From Rhodocyclales bacterium (lineage in GTDB: Bacteria > Pseudomonadota > Gammaproteobacteria > Burkholderiales > Rhodocyclaceae), in NCBI GenBank assembly GCA_016235165.1, contig JACRLX010000021.1, forward strand, positions 310,001-374,000: a stretch of 64,000 nt of DNA, written 5' to 3'. The notes beneath the pieces were generated by a model. The model saw only the letters and a program-made list of their open reading frames with translations, ran no database searches and was not told the DNA's origin. Positions 35,828-46,499 of this stretch are shown here, piece after piece. The first letter of the stretch is position 1; every line of letters begins with the position of its first letter. The position numbers and the translations under genes are program-made.

Positions 35828-35856
35828 TTACGCCTGCCAATGTGATGCGATATCAT
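35828..35856 (+). promoter_or_regulatory. Putative vapBC promoter (TTACGC, 17-base spacer, TATCAT)
   Basis: TTACGC (35828-35833) and TATCAT (35851-35856) are 17 bases apart, 29 bases before vapB. The -10 lies within the inverted repeat 35841-35868, so antitoxin binding would exclude RNA polymerase. Confidence 0.5.
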
Positions 35857-35868
35857 CAGCGCATCACA
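35841..35868. promoter_or_regulatory. Candidate VapB/VapBC operator: TGTGATGCG-N10-CGCATCACA
   Basis: Perfect 9-base inverted repeats with a 10-base centre, 16 bases upstream of the vapB ATG and over the -10 box. Toxin-antitoxin operons are usually autoregulated through such palindromes. Confidence 0.65.
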
Positions 35869-35884
35869 TCATCACTCCATTCCA

Positions 35885-36133
35885 ATGCGCACCACCCTCG
35901 ATATCGAAGACGATGTGCTGCTCGCCGCCAAGGAGCTTGCCCGACGCAGCGGTGGCAGCGTCGGGCAGGTTATCTCTCGCCTGGCAAGGCAGGCGCTGAC
36001 GCAGGCGCCGGCCTCCGCCACAGCCGGGGTCAAGGAGCCTGAGGCCACCTACGGCTTTCGTCCCTTTCCGGCGCGCGGCAAGGTAGTGAGCAACGAGCAG
36101 GTCGACAGGCTGCGCGACGATGAAGGCATTTGA
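35885..36133 (+). CDS. vapB: VapB-type antitoxin
   Basis: An 82-residue antitoxin. The N-terminal ribbon-helix-helix-like part is MRTTLDIEDDVLLAAKELA, followed by GGSVGQVISRLARQAL. The C-terminal half (YGFRPFPARGKVVSNEQVDR) is probably the disordered arm that plugs the toxin active site. It overlaps vapC by one base (TGATG), the usual coupling that keeps antitoxin in excess. Confidence 0.85.
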   Translation: MRTTLDIEDDVLLAAKELARRSGGSVGQVISRLARQALTQAPASATAGVKEPEATYGFRPFPARGKVVSNEQVDRLRDDEGI

Positions 36134-36561
36134 TGCGGGCGCTGCTCGACGTCAATGTGCTGATCGCGCTGCTCGACGGCGCGCACCTTCACCATGCCCG
36201 CGCGACGGACTGGCTGCGTGAGCACATCCGTGCCGGCTGGGCCTCCTGCCCGCTGACGCAGAATGGTTGCATCCGCATCATGTCGCTGCCGGGCTACCCG
36301 AATCCGGCGCCGGCCGCCGCAGTCGCGGAACGTCTGGCGGCCGCCACGGCGACCCGCCATCACGAGTTCTGGCCGGATGCCGTCAGCCTGGTCGATGCCG
36401 GCAGAATCGACTGGGGCTCGGTACTCGGCAGTCGCCAGGTCACCGACGTGTATCTGCTGGCGCTGGCAGTGGAGATGAATGGCTGCCTTGCCACCCTGGA
36501 TCGTTCCGTGCCGCTGCAGGCGGTGCGCGGCGCCAAGCCGAGGAACCTGGTCGTAATCTGA
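36133..36561 (+). CDS. vapC: VapC-type PIN-domain toxin ribonuclease
   Basis: A 142-residue PIN domain. Acidic residues for Mg2+ binding are visible in MRALLDVNVLIALLD (D6), then VTDVYLLALAVE and LATLDRSVP. TQNGCIRIMS matches the TA-system PIN subgroup that lists as VapC. It would cleave specific RNA, often tRNA, when freed from VapB. ATG 36133 is used; a TTG one codon earlier is possible. Confidence 0.85.
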   Translation: MRALLDVNVLIALLDGAHLHHARATDWLREHIRAGWASCPLTQNGCIRIMSLPGYPNPAPAAAVAERLAAATATRHHEFWPDAVSLVDAGRIDWGSVLGSRQVTDVYLLALAVEMNGCLATLDRSVPLQAVRGAKPRNLVVI

Positions 36562-36622
36562 CCGCGCCGCCGCTGGCAACCCTGCCGCCCTGCGGGTTGC
36601 ATTTGCCCCCCCTTTCCAGTAG

Positions 36623-38527
<1,905 letters not shown>

Positions 38528-38568
38528 TCAATGAAAGTCGGCGCTGACGACACGGCGATTTCCAGCCA

Positions 38569-38808
38569 ATGAACTGTCGTCCCGGCTGTGGCGCCTGCTG
38601 CATTGCGCCCTCGATCAGCACGCTGGCCAAGCCGGCCGGCATTGCCTGCGTCCATCTGGCGGCGGACTTGCGCTGCGCGCTGTTCGGCAGCGACCGCCGG
38701 CCCTCATGTTGCAGCGGCCTGCGGCCCTCGGCCGATATGTGCGGCGCGAGCCGCGACGAGGCCCTGGCCTGGCTGGCGCGGCTGGAGGCCGATACCGCCG
38801 CGTGCTAG
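38569..38808 (+). CDS. Small YkgJ-type cysteine-cluster protein
   Basis: A 79-residue protein with eight cysteines: CRPGCGACC at residues 3-11, Cys26, Cys35, then CC and a later Cys in CCSGLRPSADMC. The spacing matches YkgJ/UPF0153-type cluster proteins, which are thought to bind zinc or an Fe-S cluster; function unknown. No clear ribosome-binding site precedes the ATG, which overlaps the TGA of a 13-residue ORF (38531-38572). Confidence 0.8.
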   Translation: MNCRPGCGACCIAPSISTLAKPAGIACVHLAADLRCALFGSDRRPSCCSGLRPSADMCGASRDEALAWLARLEADTAAC

Positions 38809-38847
38809 ACTCCGCGGCCTTTCCGGCCCCCTGCGCATCCCCCTGAC

Positions 38848-39672
38848 ATGGATTTCCACCCGCTGCTCCAGGCCCTGATCCTGGGCCTGGTCGAAGGCTT
38901 TACCGAATTCCTGCCCGTCTCCTCGACCGGCCACCTGATCCTCGCCGGCGACCTGCTGAAGTTCAACGACGAGCGCGGCAAGCTGTTCCTGATCGTGATC
39001 CAGGCCGCGGCCATGCTCGCCATCTGCTGGGAATACCGCGCGCGCTTCGGCCGCGTCCTCGCCGGCCTGGGCAGCGACCCGGTGGCGCGGCGCTTCGTGC
39101 TCAACATCGCCATCGCCTTCCTGCCGCTGGCGGTGCTCGGCCTGATCTTCGGCAAGATCATCAAGGCCACGCTGTTCAACCCGGTGGCGGTGGCCAGCGC
39201 CTTCATCGTCGGCGCCTTCATCATCCTCTGGGCCGAAAAGCGCGAGCACGTGGTGCGCGTCGATGACGTCGACCAATTGACGCCGATCGACGCCCTCAAG
39301 CTCGGCCTGGCCCAGGCCTGCGCGCTGATCCCCGGCACCTCGCGTTCGGGGGCGACCATCATCGGCGGCCTGCTGTTCGGCCTCTCGCGCAAGGCGGCCA
39401 CCGAGTTCTCCTTCTTCCTCGCCGTGCCGACGCTGATGGCCGCCAGTGCCTACCAGGCCTGGAAGGAACGCCAGCTGCTGGTGGCCGACGACCTGGGGCT
39501 GTGGGCGGTCGGCTGCGTCGCCTCCTTCGTCTCCGCCTTCCTCTGCGTGCGCTGGCTGCTGCGCTTCGTGTCGACCCACGACTTCACTATCTTCGCCTGG
39601 TACCGCATCGCCTTCGGCATCGTCGTGCTGGCGACCTGGCAATTGGGCGTCGTCGACTGGAGCGCGCCGTGA
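38848..39672 (+). CDS. uppP: Undecaprenyl-diphosphate phosphatase
   Basis: A 274-residue BacA-type membrane enzyme with about eight TM segments. The two signature loops are present: [17 protein letters not shown] near residue 17 and [13 protein letters not shown] near residue 165. It recycles the lipid carrier used for peptidoglycan, O-antigen and the glycans encoded nearby. Its stop overlaps the next gene start (GTGA). Confidence 0.95.
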   Translation: MDFHPLLQALILGLVEGFTEFLPVSSTGHLILAGDLLKFNDERGKLFLIVIQAAAMLAICWEYRARFGRVLAGLGSDPVARRFVLNIAIAFLPLAVLGLIFGKIIKATLFNPVAVASAFIVGAFIILWAEKREHVVRVDDVDQLTPIDALKLGLAQACALIPGTSRSGATIIGGLLFGLSRKAATEFSFFLAVPTLMAASAYQAWKERQLLVADDLGLWAVGCVASFVSAFLCVRWLLRFVSTHDFTIFAWYRIAFGIVVLATWQLGVVDWSAP

Positions 39673-40232
39673 TCCTCTACCTTCACGGATTCACCAGCGG
39701 ACCGCAGTCCAACAAATCCCAGGCCCTGGGCGGGCGCATGCGCGAGCGGGGCCTGGGCGACCGCTTCCTCGCGCCGCAACTGCCCGCCGCGCCACGCGAG
39801 GCCATCGCCCTGGCCGAGGACCTGATTTCCCGCCATGGGGTGACGACGGTGATCGGATCGTCGCTTGGCGGCTACTACTCGACCTGGTTGGCGGAGAAAT
39901 TCGACCTCACAGGCGTACTGGTGAACCCCGCCGTAGTCGCCCACCTGTCGCTACAGAGTTACATTGGCCCGCAGCGCTGGCTGTATACCGGCGAGAGCTT
40001 CGACTTCACCCTGGACCATGTCGAGCAGTTGCGCGCGATCGAAGTCCCGGTCCTCGCGAAACCGCAGCGCTTCTGGCTGCTGGTCGAGGAAGGCGACGAA
40101 ACCCTCGACTACCGCGACGCCGTGCGCCGCTACGCCGGAGCAACGCAGACCGTGCTGCCCGGCGGCGACCACAGCTTCACGCGCTGGAACGACTACCTCG
40201 ACGACATCATTGCGTTTGCCGGGCTAAAGTGA
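39669..40232 (+). CDS. YqiA/YcfP-family alpha/beta hydrolase
   Basis: A 187-residue serine esterase. It starts with GTG as [20 protein letters not shown]. The nucleophile elbow is [15 protein letters not shown], and the His comes late in [11 protein letters not shown]. YqiA-like enzymes hydrolyse short acyl or CoA-linked esters; the substrate is unknown. Both ends overlap neighbours by 4 bases, placing it in a coupled set uppP-esterase-rarD. Confidence 0.87.
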   Translation: MILYLHGFTSGPQSNKSQALGGRMRERGLGDRFLAPQLPAAPREAIALAEDLISRHGVTTVIGSSLGGYYSTWLAEKFDLTGVLVNPAVVAHLSLQSYIGPQRWLYTGESFDFTLDHVEQLRAIEVPVLAKPQRFWLLVEEGDETLDYRDAVRRYAGATQTVLPGGDHSFTRWNDYLDDIIAFAGLK

Positions 40233-41143
40233 GTCACCCAGCTGTCACACCGGAAAACACCCGCATCGGCATCCTCGCCGGCATCAGCGCCTATGTGATC
40301 TGGGGCCTGGTGCCGATCTTCTTCAAGCAGATCGTCGAGATCCCCGCCGTCGAAATCATCGCCCACCGCGTGGTCTGGGCCATGCTGCTGATGACGGCGC
40401 TGATCGGTTTCGGCCGTGGCTTCGGCGACGCCCTGCGCATCGCCCGGCAACCCGCCCAGTTGGCCCGCATCGCGCTGGCCTCGGCCTTGGTGATCAGCAA
40501 CTGGCTGACCTTCGTCTGGGGCGTGAACAACGGCCACATCGTCGAAACCAGCCTCGGCTATTTCATCCTGCCGCTGCTCAATGTCGCGCTCGGCGTGCTG
40601 GTGCTGAAGGAGCGCATGCGCAAGCTGCAATGGGTCGCCGTGCTTTGCGCCGCCGTCGGCGTCGCCATCGAGGCCACCCGCGCCAGCGGCCTGCCGTGGA
40701 TCGCCCTGGTGCTGGCCGGCACCTTTGGCATTTACGGCCTGTTGCGCAAACAACTGCCGCTCGATGCCGCCAGCGGCCTGTTCCTCGAAACCGTCTGCAT
40801 GACCCCGCTGGCTCTGGCCTGGCTGGCCTGGAGCGGACAAGGCCATTTCGGCGGCAGCGGCAGTCTGTCGGCGAGCGACCTGTACCTGGTCGCCACCGGG
40901 CCGGTGACGGCGATTCCGCTGCTGCTGTTCGCCATCGCCGCGCGGCGCCTGCCGCTGTCGATGATGGCCTTCCTGCAATACCTGGCGCCCACCCTCGCCT
41001 TCCTGATCGGAGTGCTGCTCTACCGCGAGCCGCTCGATGCCCAGCGCATGCTGAGTCTGGCCGCGATCTGGACCGGGCTCGCGGTGTATAGCGTCGATTT
41101 GTTGAAAGCCGCGGCGGCCCGCACCGCGGCAGCCCTGCCGTGA
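40229..41143 (+). CDS. rarD: EamA-family transporter RarD
   Basis: A 304-residue drug/metabolite transporter with ten predicted TM helices. It has YVIWGLVPIFFKQ and HRVVWAMLLM near the N-terminus, SNWLTFVWGVNNGHIVETSL in the middle and LSMMAFLQYLAPTLAFLIGV near the end, all hallmarks of RarD. The substrate is not established for the family. The GTG start at 40229 overlaps the esterase stop, and the 3' end overlaps the next methyltransferase. Confidence 0.9.
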   Translation: MSHPAVTPENTRIGILAGISAYVIWGLVPIFFKQIVEIPAVEIIAHRVVWAMLLMTALIGFGRGFGDALRIARQPAQLARIALASALVISNWLTFVWGVNNGHIVETSLGYFILPLLNVALGVLVLKERMRKLQWVAVLCAAVGVAIEATRASGLPWIALVLAGTFGIYGLLRKQLPLDAASGLFLETVCMTPLALAWLAWSGQGHFGGSGSLSASDLYLVATGPVTAIPLLLFAIAARRLPLSMMAFLQYLAPTLAFLIGVLLYREPLDAQRMLSLAAIWTGLAVYSVDLLKAAAARTAAALP

Positions 41144-41946
41144 ATTTCGATGTCGCCCAGTTCAAGCGCATCGAGCGCGCCGGCTACGACAGGCTCGGTG
41201 AGCGCTATCTGGCCGCTGCCACCACGCGCCATGAGATCGCCACGGCCCTGCTCGATGCCGCCGCACTGGCGCCCGGCCAGCGCGTGCTCGACCTCGCCAG
41301 CGGGCCCGGCCTGCTGGCGCGTGCCGCCGCCGTGCGGGTAGGCGACGCCGGGCTGGTGCTTGCCAGCGACATCAGCCAGGGGCAGCTCCGGTGCTGCCCT
41401 GACCTGCCGCGCGTGGCCGCCGACGGTGAAGCCCTGCCCCTGGCCGATGGCGAGTTCGATCGCGTGCTATGCGGCCTGGGCCTGATGTTCTTTCCCGACG
41501 AGGCGGCCGCGCTGCGCGAAATGCGGCGCATGCTGCGTCCCGGTGGACGCGTCGCCTTCTCGGTCTGGGGGCGCGCGGCCGAGGTCCCCTTGATCGAATG
41601 CGCGCTAGCCTGCATCCGCCGGCTGCTGCCACCGCCCAAGGTGGCGCGGCCCTCGATCTTCCGCTGCGGCGAGCCGGGGTGGCTGCAACGCCGTGTCGCC
41701 AGCGCCGACTTTCACGACATCGAGATCCGGCCACTGGATTTCAGCGTCACCTTCGCCGATGCCGCCAGCTACTGGCAGGGCTTCCTCGACATCGCCGGCG
41801 GCGCCAACGAGAGCCTTTCCCGCCTGCCCGCCGAAAAACTCCAGGCGCTGGCCGCCGGCGTGGCCGAAGAACTGGCGCCCCATGCCGGCCCCGAGGGCTA
41901 CCGACTCACCAGCACGGTGCTGATCGCCAGCGCCCTGCGCAGTTAA
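41140..41946 (+). CDS. Class I SAM-dependent methyltransferase (UbiE-like)
   Basis: A 268-residue methyltransferase. VLDLASGPGLLARAAA is motif I, LVLASDIS follows, and FDRVLCGLGLMFFPDE and RMLRPGGRVAFSVWG are the later motifs. The substrate is unknown; the Methyltransf_11 type covers many small-molecule acceptors. The GTG start overlaps rarD by 4 bases, so it belongs to the same coupled run. Confidence 0.85.
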   Translation: MNFDVAQFKRIERAGYDRLGERYLAAATTRHEIATALLDAAALAPGQRVLDLASGPGLLARAAAVRVGDAGLVLASDISQGQLRCCPDLPRVAADGEALPLADGEFDRVLCGLGLMFFPDEAAALREMRRMLRPGGRVAFSVWGRAAEVPLIECALACIRRLLPPPKVARPSIFRCGEPGWLQRRVASADFHDIEIRPLDFSVTFADAASYWQGFLDIAGGANESLSRLPAEKLQALAAGVAEELAPHAGPEGYRLTSTVLIASALRS

Positions 41947-41956
41947 GATTGCCCCG

Positions 41957-43906
41957 ATGAATATCCTGTTCGAAGAAGACGGCGTGTTTCGCGCCGGTTC
42001 GGTGCTGGCCGACAACACGACCTCGCTGCAGGTGGAGCTGGCCTCGGGCAAGCGCGCCAAGGTCAAGGCGGCCAACGTGCTGCAGCGCTTCGCCGCGCCC
42101 GCCCCCGGCGAGCTGCTGGAGCGCGCCGAAGCCGAGGCCGAGACCATCGACGTCGACTTCCTCTGGGAGGTCTGCGGCGAAGCGGAGTTCGCCTTCGACG
42201 AACTGGCGGCCGAGTACCACGGCGCCAAACCCGATGCGGTACAGGCGGCGGCCGTGCTGCTGCGCCTGCATTCGGCGCCGATGTACTTCCATCGCAAGGG
42301 CCGCGGCCGTTTCCGCAAGGCGCCGCCCGAGATCCTGCAGGCCGCGCTGGCCGGCCTGGAAAAGAAGCGCCAGCAGGCGCTGGCCATCGTGCGCATGGTC
42401 GGCGAACTCAAGGACGGCAGGTTGCCGCCCGAATTCGCGCCCATCCTGCCGCAACTGATCTACAAGCCGGACCGCAACCGCGGCGAAACCAAGGCGCTCG
42501 AAGCCGCCTGCAATGAAACCGGCAAGTCGGCCGCGCGCCTGTTGTTCGACGCCGGCGCCCTGCCCTCGACCCATGAATACCACCTCGGCCGCTTCCTCTT
42601 CGAATACTTCCCGGAGGGCAAGGGCGGCACCGGTTTCCCCGCTTTCGCCGCACCCGTGGAGCCGCCCGATCTGCCGCTGGCCGAGGTGGCCGCGTTCAGC
42701 GTCGACGATGCACATACGACCGAGATCGACGATGCCTTCTCGGTCACCGCCAAGCCCGAGGGCGGCTGGCGCATCGGCATCCACATCGCCGCGCCCGGCC
42801 TCGGCTTCACGCCGGAGTCGGACCTCGGCCGCATTGCCCGCGAACGACTGTCGACGGTGTATATGCCGGGGCGCAAGATCACCATGCTGCCCGAGGCCGT
42901 GGTCGAGCATTTCACGCTCGCCGCCGGCCACGATGTGCCGGCGATCTCGCTCTATCTCGACGTCGCCGCCGATTACCGCCTGCTCGGCCACGAAACCCGC
43001 ATCGAGCGCGTGCCGGTGGCGGCCAACCTGCGCCATCACGACATCGAACCCGTATTCAATGCCACCACGCTCGCCACCGGCCTGGGCGACTTCGCCTGGC
43101 GCGACGAGCTCAATCTGCTCTGGGAATTCGCCCAGGTGCTGGAAGCGGGGCGCGGCAAGCCCTCGGACAACGGCAAGCGCAAGGACTACAACTTCATCGT
43201 CGACTGGACCGCCGACAGCGGCATCGCCACCGAGCCGGGCAAGGGCCTCGTCACGATCGAGGAACGCCCGCGCGGCAGCCCGCTCGACACCCTGGTCGCC
43301 GAACTGATGATCACCGCCAACGCCACCTGGGGCGCAATGTTGCGCGACGCCGGCATCCCGGCGCTGTACCGCGTGCAGAGCGCCGGCAAGGTGCGCATGA
43401 GCACGGTCGCCGCCGCCCACGAAGGCCTGGGCGTCGATTGCTATGCGTGGTCCAGTTCGCCCTTGCGGCGCTATTGCGACCTGCTCAACCAGTGGCAACT
43501 GCTGGCCCTGCTGCGCGAGGAAAAGCCGTTCTTTCCGCCCAAGTCGGCCGACCTGCTGGCGGCCATGCGCGATTTCGAACTGAGCTATGCCGCCTATGCC
43601 GAATTCCAGCGCGGCATGGAGCGCTACTGGTGCCTGCGCTGGCTCTTGCAGCAGGGTGCCGGGACCGTGGTCGGCCGCGTGCTGCGCGAGTCGCTGCTGC
43701 GGCTGGAGTCGATTCCCCTGGTCGCCCGCGTCCCTTCGCTGCCGGAAACCCCGCGCGGCACGGCGGTGCGCCTGAGCATCGAAGGCATCGACCTGCTGGA
43801 GGCCGAAATCCGCCTGCGCTACCTTGAGCCGGCGCCCGAATTGGCGGCCAATACGGGCTCTGATGAGCCCTTCGCCGAGGACGGGGAGCAAATGGCGGCA
43901 GAGTAA
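41957..43906 (+). CDS. RNase II/RNB-domain exoribonuclease
   Basis: A 649-residue RNB protein. The catalytic acidic set is in VDDAHTTEIDDAFSV (residues 249-263, with D250, D258 and D259). IARERLSTVYMPGRKITMLP continues the RNB core. It lacks the long basic tail of RNase R and is nearer in size to RNase II, though its N-terminal 170 residues are unlike canonical cold-shock domains. It would degrade RNA 3' to 5'. Start ATG 41957 follows the methyltransferase stop by 10 bases. Confidence 0.88.
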   Translation: MNILFEEDGVFRAGSVLADNTTSLQVELASGKRAKVKAANVLQRFAAPAPGELLERAEAEAETIDVDFLWEVCGEAEFAFDELAAEYHGAKPDAVQAAAVLLRLHSAPMYFHRKGRGRFRKAPPEILQAALAGLEKKRQQALAIVRMVGELKDGRLPPEFAPILPQLIYKPDRNRGETKALEAACNETGKSAARLLFDAGALPSTHEYHLGRFLFEYFPEGKGGTGFPAFAAPVEPPDLPLAEVAAFSVDDAHTTEIDDAFSVTAKPEGGWRIGIHIAAPGLGFTPESDLGRIARERLSTVYMPGRKITMLPEAVVEHFTLAAGHDVPAISLYLDVAADYRLLGHETRIERVPVAANLRHHDIEPVFNATTLATGLGDFAWRDELNLLWEFAQVLEAGRGKPSDNGKRKDYNFIVDWTADSGIATEPGKGLVTIEERPRGSPLDTLVAELMITANATWGAMLRDAGIPALYRVQSAGKVRMSTVAAAHEGLGVDCYAWSSSPLRRYCDLLNQWQLLALLREEKPFFPPKSADLLAAMRDFELSYAAYAEFQRGMERYWCLRWLLQQGAGTVVGRVLRESLLRLESIPLVARVPSLPETPRGTAVRLSIEGIDLLEAEIRLRYLEPAPELAANTGSDEPFAEDGEQMAAE

Positions 43907-43919
43907 AATTGTTCGGCCC

Positions 43920-44849
43920 ATGCCACGCCTGCCCAGCCTGCCACGCCTTGCCCTGCCCGCATTGCCGGCCATGCCCTTGCCGGCTTTCCTGGCGGCCATG
44001 GATCCACCGCGACGCAACCTGACGCTGGCCTTCGGCATCTCCCTGCTCTTGCATGCGGTGCTGCTGGTAGTGCGCTTCACGCCGCCCGACTTCATCGACA
44101 AGGCGCGCGAGCGGGCGCTCGAAGTCATCCTGGTCAACAGCAAGAGCAAGGCGCGGCCGGACAAGGCGCAGGCCAAGGCGCAGACCAATCTCGATGGCGG
44201 CGGCAATGTCGACGCGGACCGCCGCGCCAGGACGCCGCTGCCGCCCTCCCCCAATACGCGCGAAGGCAACGAGCTGAACGAGGCGCAACGCCGGGTCGCC
44301 GAACTCGAAGCCCAGGCGCAGCAGCAGATGACCCGCCTCAAGGGCGATCGCTCGGTCAGCCTCGAACGCGGCAAGCCGGAGCCGACGCCCTCCGCCGAGC
44401 CAGTCCGCTCGGGCATCGACCTCGCCAGCAGCGCCATGGCCATCGCCCGCCTCGAAGGCCAGATCGCGCGCCAGATGGACGAGTACAACCAGCGGCCACG
44501 CAAGAAATTCATCGGCGCCCGCGTCGAGGAATACCGTTTCGCCCAGTATGTCGAGGACTGGCGGCAGAAGATCGAGCGCATCGGCAACCTCAACTATCCC
44601 GACGCGGCCAAGGGCAGGCTGTACGGCAGCCTGGTGCTGACCGTGGTGATCAAGTCCAATGGCGACCTCGACCGGGTCGAGATCGCCCGTTCGTCGGGCC
44701 AGAATTTGCTGGACGAGGCGGCACGGCGCATCGTGCGCATGGCGGCGCCCTACGCCGCCTTTCCCGAGGCCATCCGGCGTGACACTGACATACTCGAAAT
44801 CACCCGCACCTGGACCTTCACCAATGCCGACCGCCTGCGAGCCGACTGA
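43920..44849 (+). CDS. TonB C-terminal domain protein (energy transducer TonB-like)
   Basis: A TonB-like protein of up to 309 residues. TLAFGISLLLHAVLLVVRF is the inner-membrane anchor. A charged periplasmic spacer follows with a coiled-coil stretch (NEAQRRVAELEAQAQQQ). The TonB C-terminal domain starts near EEYRFAQYVEDWRQKIERIG and includes YGSLVLTVVIKSNGDLDRVEI. ATG 43920 adds a Leu-Pro repeat before the anchor; ATG 43998 (MDPPRRN) is an alternative. No exbB/exbD are adjacent. Confidence 0.82.
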   Translation: MPRLPSLPRLALPALPAMPLPAFLAAMDPPRRNLTLAFGISLLLHAVLLVVRFTPPDFIDKARERALEVILVNSKSKARPDKAQAKAQTNLDGGGNVDADRRARTPLPPSPNTREGNELNEAQRRVAELEAQAQQQMTRLKGDRSVSLERGKPEPTPSAEPVRSGIDLASSAMAIARLEGQIARQMDEYNQRPRKKFIGARVEEYRFAQYVEDWRQKIERIGNLNYPDAAKGRLYGSLVLTVVIKSNGDLDRVEIARSSGQNLLDEAARRIVRMAAPYAAFPEAIRRDTDILEITRTWTFTNADRLRAD

Positions 44850-45689
44850 ATGAGCGACCACTACGCCGTGTTCGGCAATCCCATCGGGCACAGCAAGTCG
44901 CCGCGCATCCATGCCCTGTTCGCCGCGCAGACCCGGCAGGACATGAGCTACGAGGCTATCCTTGCCGACAAGGATGGCTTCGCCGCGGCGGTCGCGGCAT
45001 TCCGCGCGCGCCACCACGCCGGCGCGCGCGGCGCCAATGTCACCGTGCCCTTCAAGGAGGAAGCCTGCCGCCTCGCCACCACCCGCACGCCGCGCGCCGA
45101 GGCCGCCGGCGCCGTGAACACACTGAGCTTCGACGGCGGCGAAATCCTTGGCGACAACACCGACGGCGCCGGTCTGGTGCGTGACCTCAAGCACAACCTC
45201 GGCTGCGATCCGGCCGGCCGTCGCATCCTGCTGCTGGGCGCCGGCGGCGCCGCGCGCGGCGTGATCCTGCCGTTGTTGCTGGAAGGCCCGGCGGACTTGC
45301 TGATCGCCAACCGCACCGAGGAAACCGCGGCGCGCCTGGCCCTCGAATTTGCCCGCCTGCCGGCTTGCGCGGTCGGGATCAAGCCGGACGGCTGCGGCTT
45401 TGCCGGGCTTGCCGGACGCAGCTTCGACCTGGTGATCAATGCCACCTCGGCCGGCCTGGCGGGCGCCGTGTTGCCGCTGCCGACTTCCGTGTTCGCACCA
45501 CGTTGTGTTGCCTACGAAATGCTCTACGGCCGCGAAACCGCCTTCATGACGCAGGCGCGCGAGGCCGGTGCGCGCGTCGCCGACGGCCTGGGCATGCTGG
45601 TCGAGCAAGCGGCGGAAGCCTTTTTCGTCTGGCGCGGGGTGCGGCCGCACACGGCCCCGGTGCTGGCGGCACTCCGGAACCCTTCGTGA
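44850..45689 (+). CDS. aroE: Shikimate dehydrogenase (NADP+)
   Basis: A 279-residue enzyme. FGNPIGHSKSPRIHALF binds shikimate, NVTVPFKEEA carries the catalytic Lys, and LLLGAGGAARGVILPLL is the nucleotide loop with ANRTEE downstream. It reduces 3-dehydroshikimate in aromatic amino-acid synthesis. The ATG begins directly after the TonB-like stop. Confidence 0.95.
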   Translation: MSDHYAVFGNPIGHSKSPRIHALFAAQTRQDMSYEAILADKDGFAAAVAAFRARHHAGARGANVTVPFKEEACRLATTRTPRAEAAGAVNTLSFDGGEILGDNTDGAGLVRDLKHNLGCDPAGRRILLLGAGGAARGVILPLLLEGPADLLIANRTEETAARLALEFARLPACAVGIKPDGCGFAGLAGRSFDLVINATSAGLAGAVLPLPTSVFAPRCVAYEMLYGRETAFMTQAREAGARVADGLGMLVEQAAEAFFVWRGVRPHTAPVLAALRNPS

Positions 45690-45717
45690 TATTTGAGCGC
45701 AGCGAACCAATCAGTCG

Positions 45718-45749
45718 CCCCCGCCCGGGCGGGGGGTGGGGGGTGGGGG
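45718..45749 (+). repeat. GC palindrome followed by G-quadruplex motif
   Basis: CCCCCGCCC/GGGCGGGGG (45718-45735) is a perfect palindrome. It merges into the G-runs GGG-C-GGGGGG-T-GGGGGG-T-GGGGG (45727-45749), four runs with one-base loops, on the coding strand just upstream of mtgA. Such an arrangement is expected to form a very stable G-quadruplex in the mRNA leader or the DNA. Confidence 0.7.
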
Positions 45750-45786
45750 CATCCAATTTTCCATGGCATTGCCGGATGGCAAAGCC

Positions 45787-46482
45787 ATGAGTCCGGCACC
45801 GCGCTGGCTCAAGCTCGGGCTGGCGGCGTTTTTCGGCATCCTGCTGCTTTGGCAGGGTTGGTATCTGGGCTGGGTGCTGTGGTGGAAATGGGCCAACCCC
45901 ATCAACACCAGCTTCCAGAACCAGCGCCTGGCCGAGGCGCGGCAGAAGAATCCGAAAGCCGAGCTCAAGCGCCAGTGGCTGCCCTACGCGAAGATTTCCA
46001 CCCACCTCAAACGCGCGGTGATTGCCGCCGAGGACGACAAGTTCGTGGACCACGAGGGCTTCGACTGGGAAGGCATCCAGAAAGCGATGGAAAAGAACCA
46101 GAAGCAGGGCAAGGTGGTGGCCGGCGGTTCCACCATCTCGCAGCAACTGGCAAAGAACCTGCTGCTGTCGCCGACCAAGTCCTTCCTGCGCAAGGGCGAG
46201 GAGGCGATCATCACGGTCTGGATCGAACTGCTGTGGGACAAGCAGCGCATCCTCGAGGTGTATCTCAACGTGGTCGAATGGGGCGAGGGTGTGTTTGGTG
46301 CCGAAGCGGCGGCGCGCCGCTACTTCGGCATTTCGGCCACCCAGCTCGGCGCCGAACAGGCCGCGCGCCTGGCGGTGATGCTGCCGGCGCCGCGCCGTTA
46401 CGAGCGCAATCCCTATTCCGCCTACATGAACGGGCGCACCGAACTGATCCTCGGTCGCATGGGCAACGCCTACGTGCCATGA
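45787..46482 (+). CDS. mtgA: Monofunctional biosynthetic peptidoglycan transglycosylase
   Basis: A 231-residue GT51 enzyme. One N-terminal TM (LGLAAFFGILLLWQGWYLGW) anchors it in the inner membrane. The catalytic Glu is in AVIAAEDDKFVDHEGFDW, and GGSTISQQLAKNLLLS and WIELLWDKQRILEVYLN are conserved GT51 motifs. It polymerises lipid II glycan strands. ATG 45787 gives the usual length; ATG 45763 would add eight residues. Neither has a strong ribosome-binding site, and the leader holds the G-run. Confidence 0.92.
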   Translation: MSPAPRWLKLGLAAFFGILLLWQGWYLGWVLWWKWANPINTSFQNQRLAEARQKNPKAELKRQWLPYAKISTHLKRAVIAAEDDKFVDHEGFDWEGIQKAMEKNQKQGKVVAGGSTISQQLAKNLLLSPTKSFLRKGEEAIITVWIELLWDKQRILEVYLNVVEWGEGVFGAEAAARRYFGISATQLGAEQAARLAVMLPAPRRYERNPYSAYMNGRTELILGRMGNAYVP

Positions 46483-46499
46483 CAGTCTAGAATTCGCCC

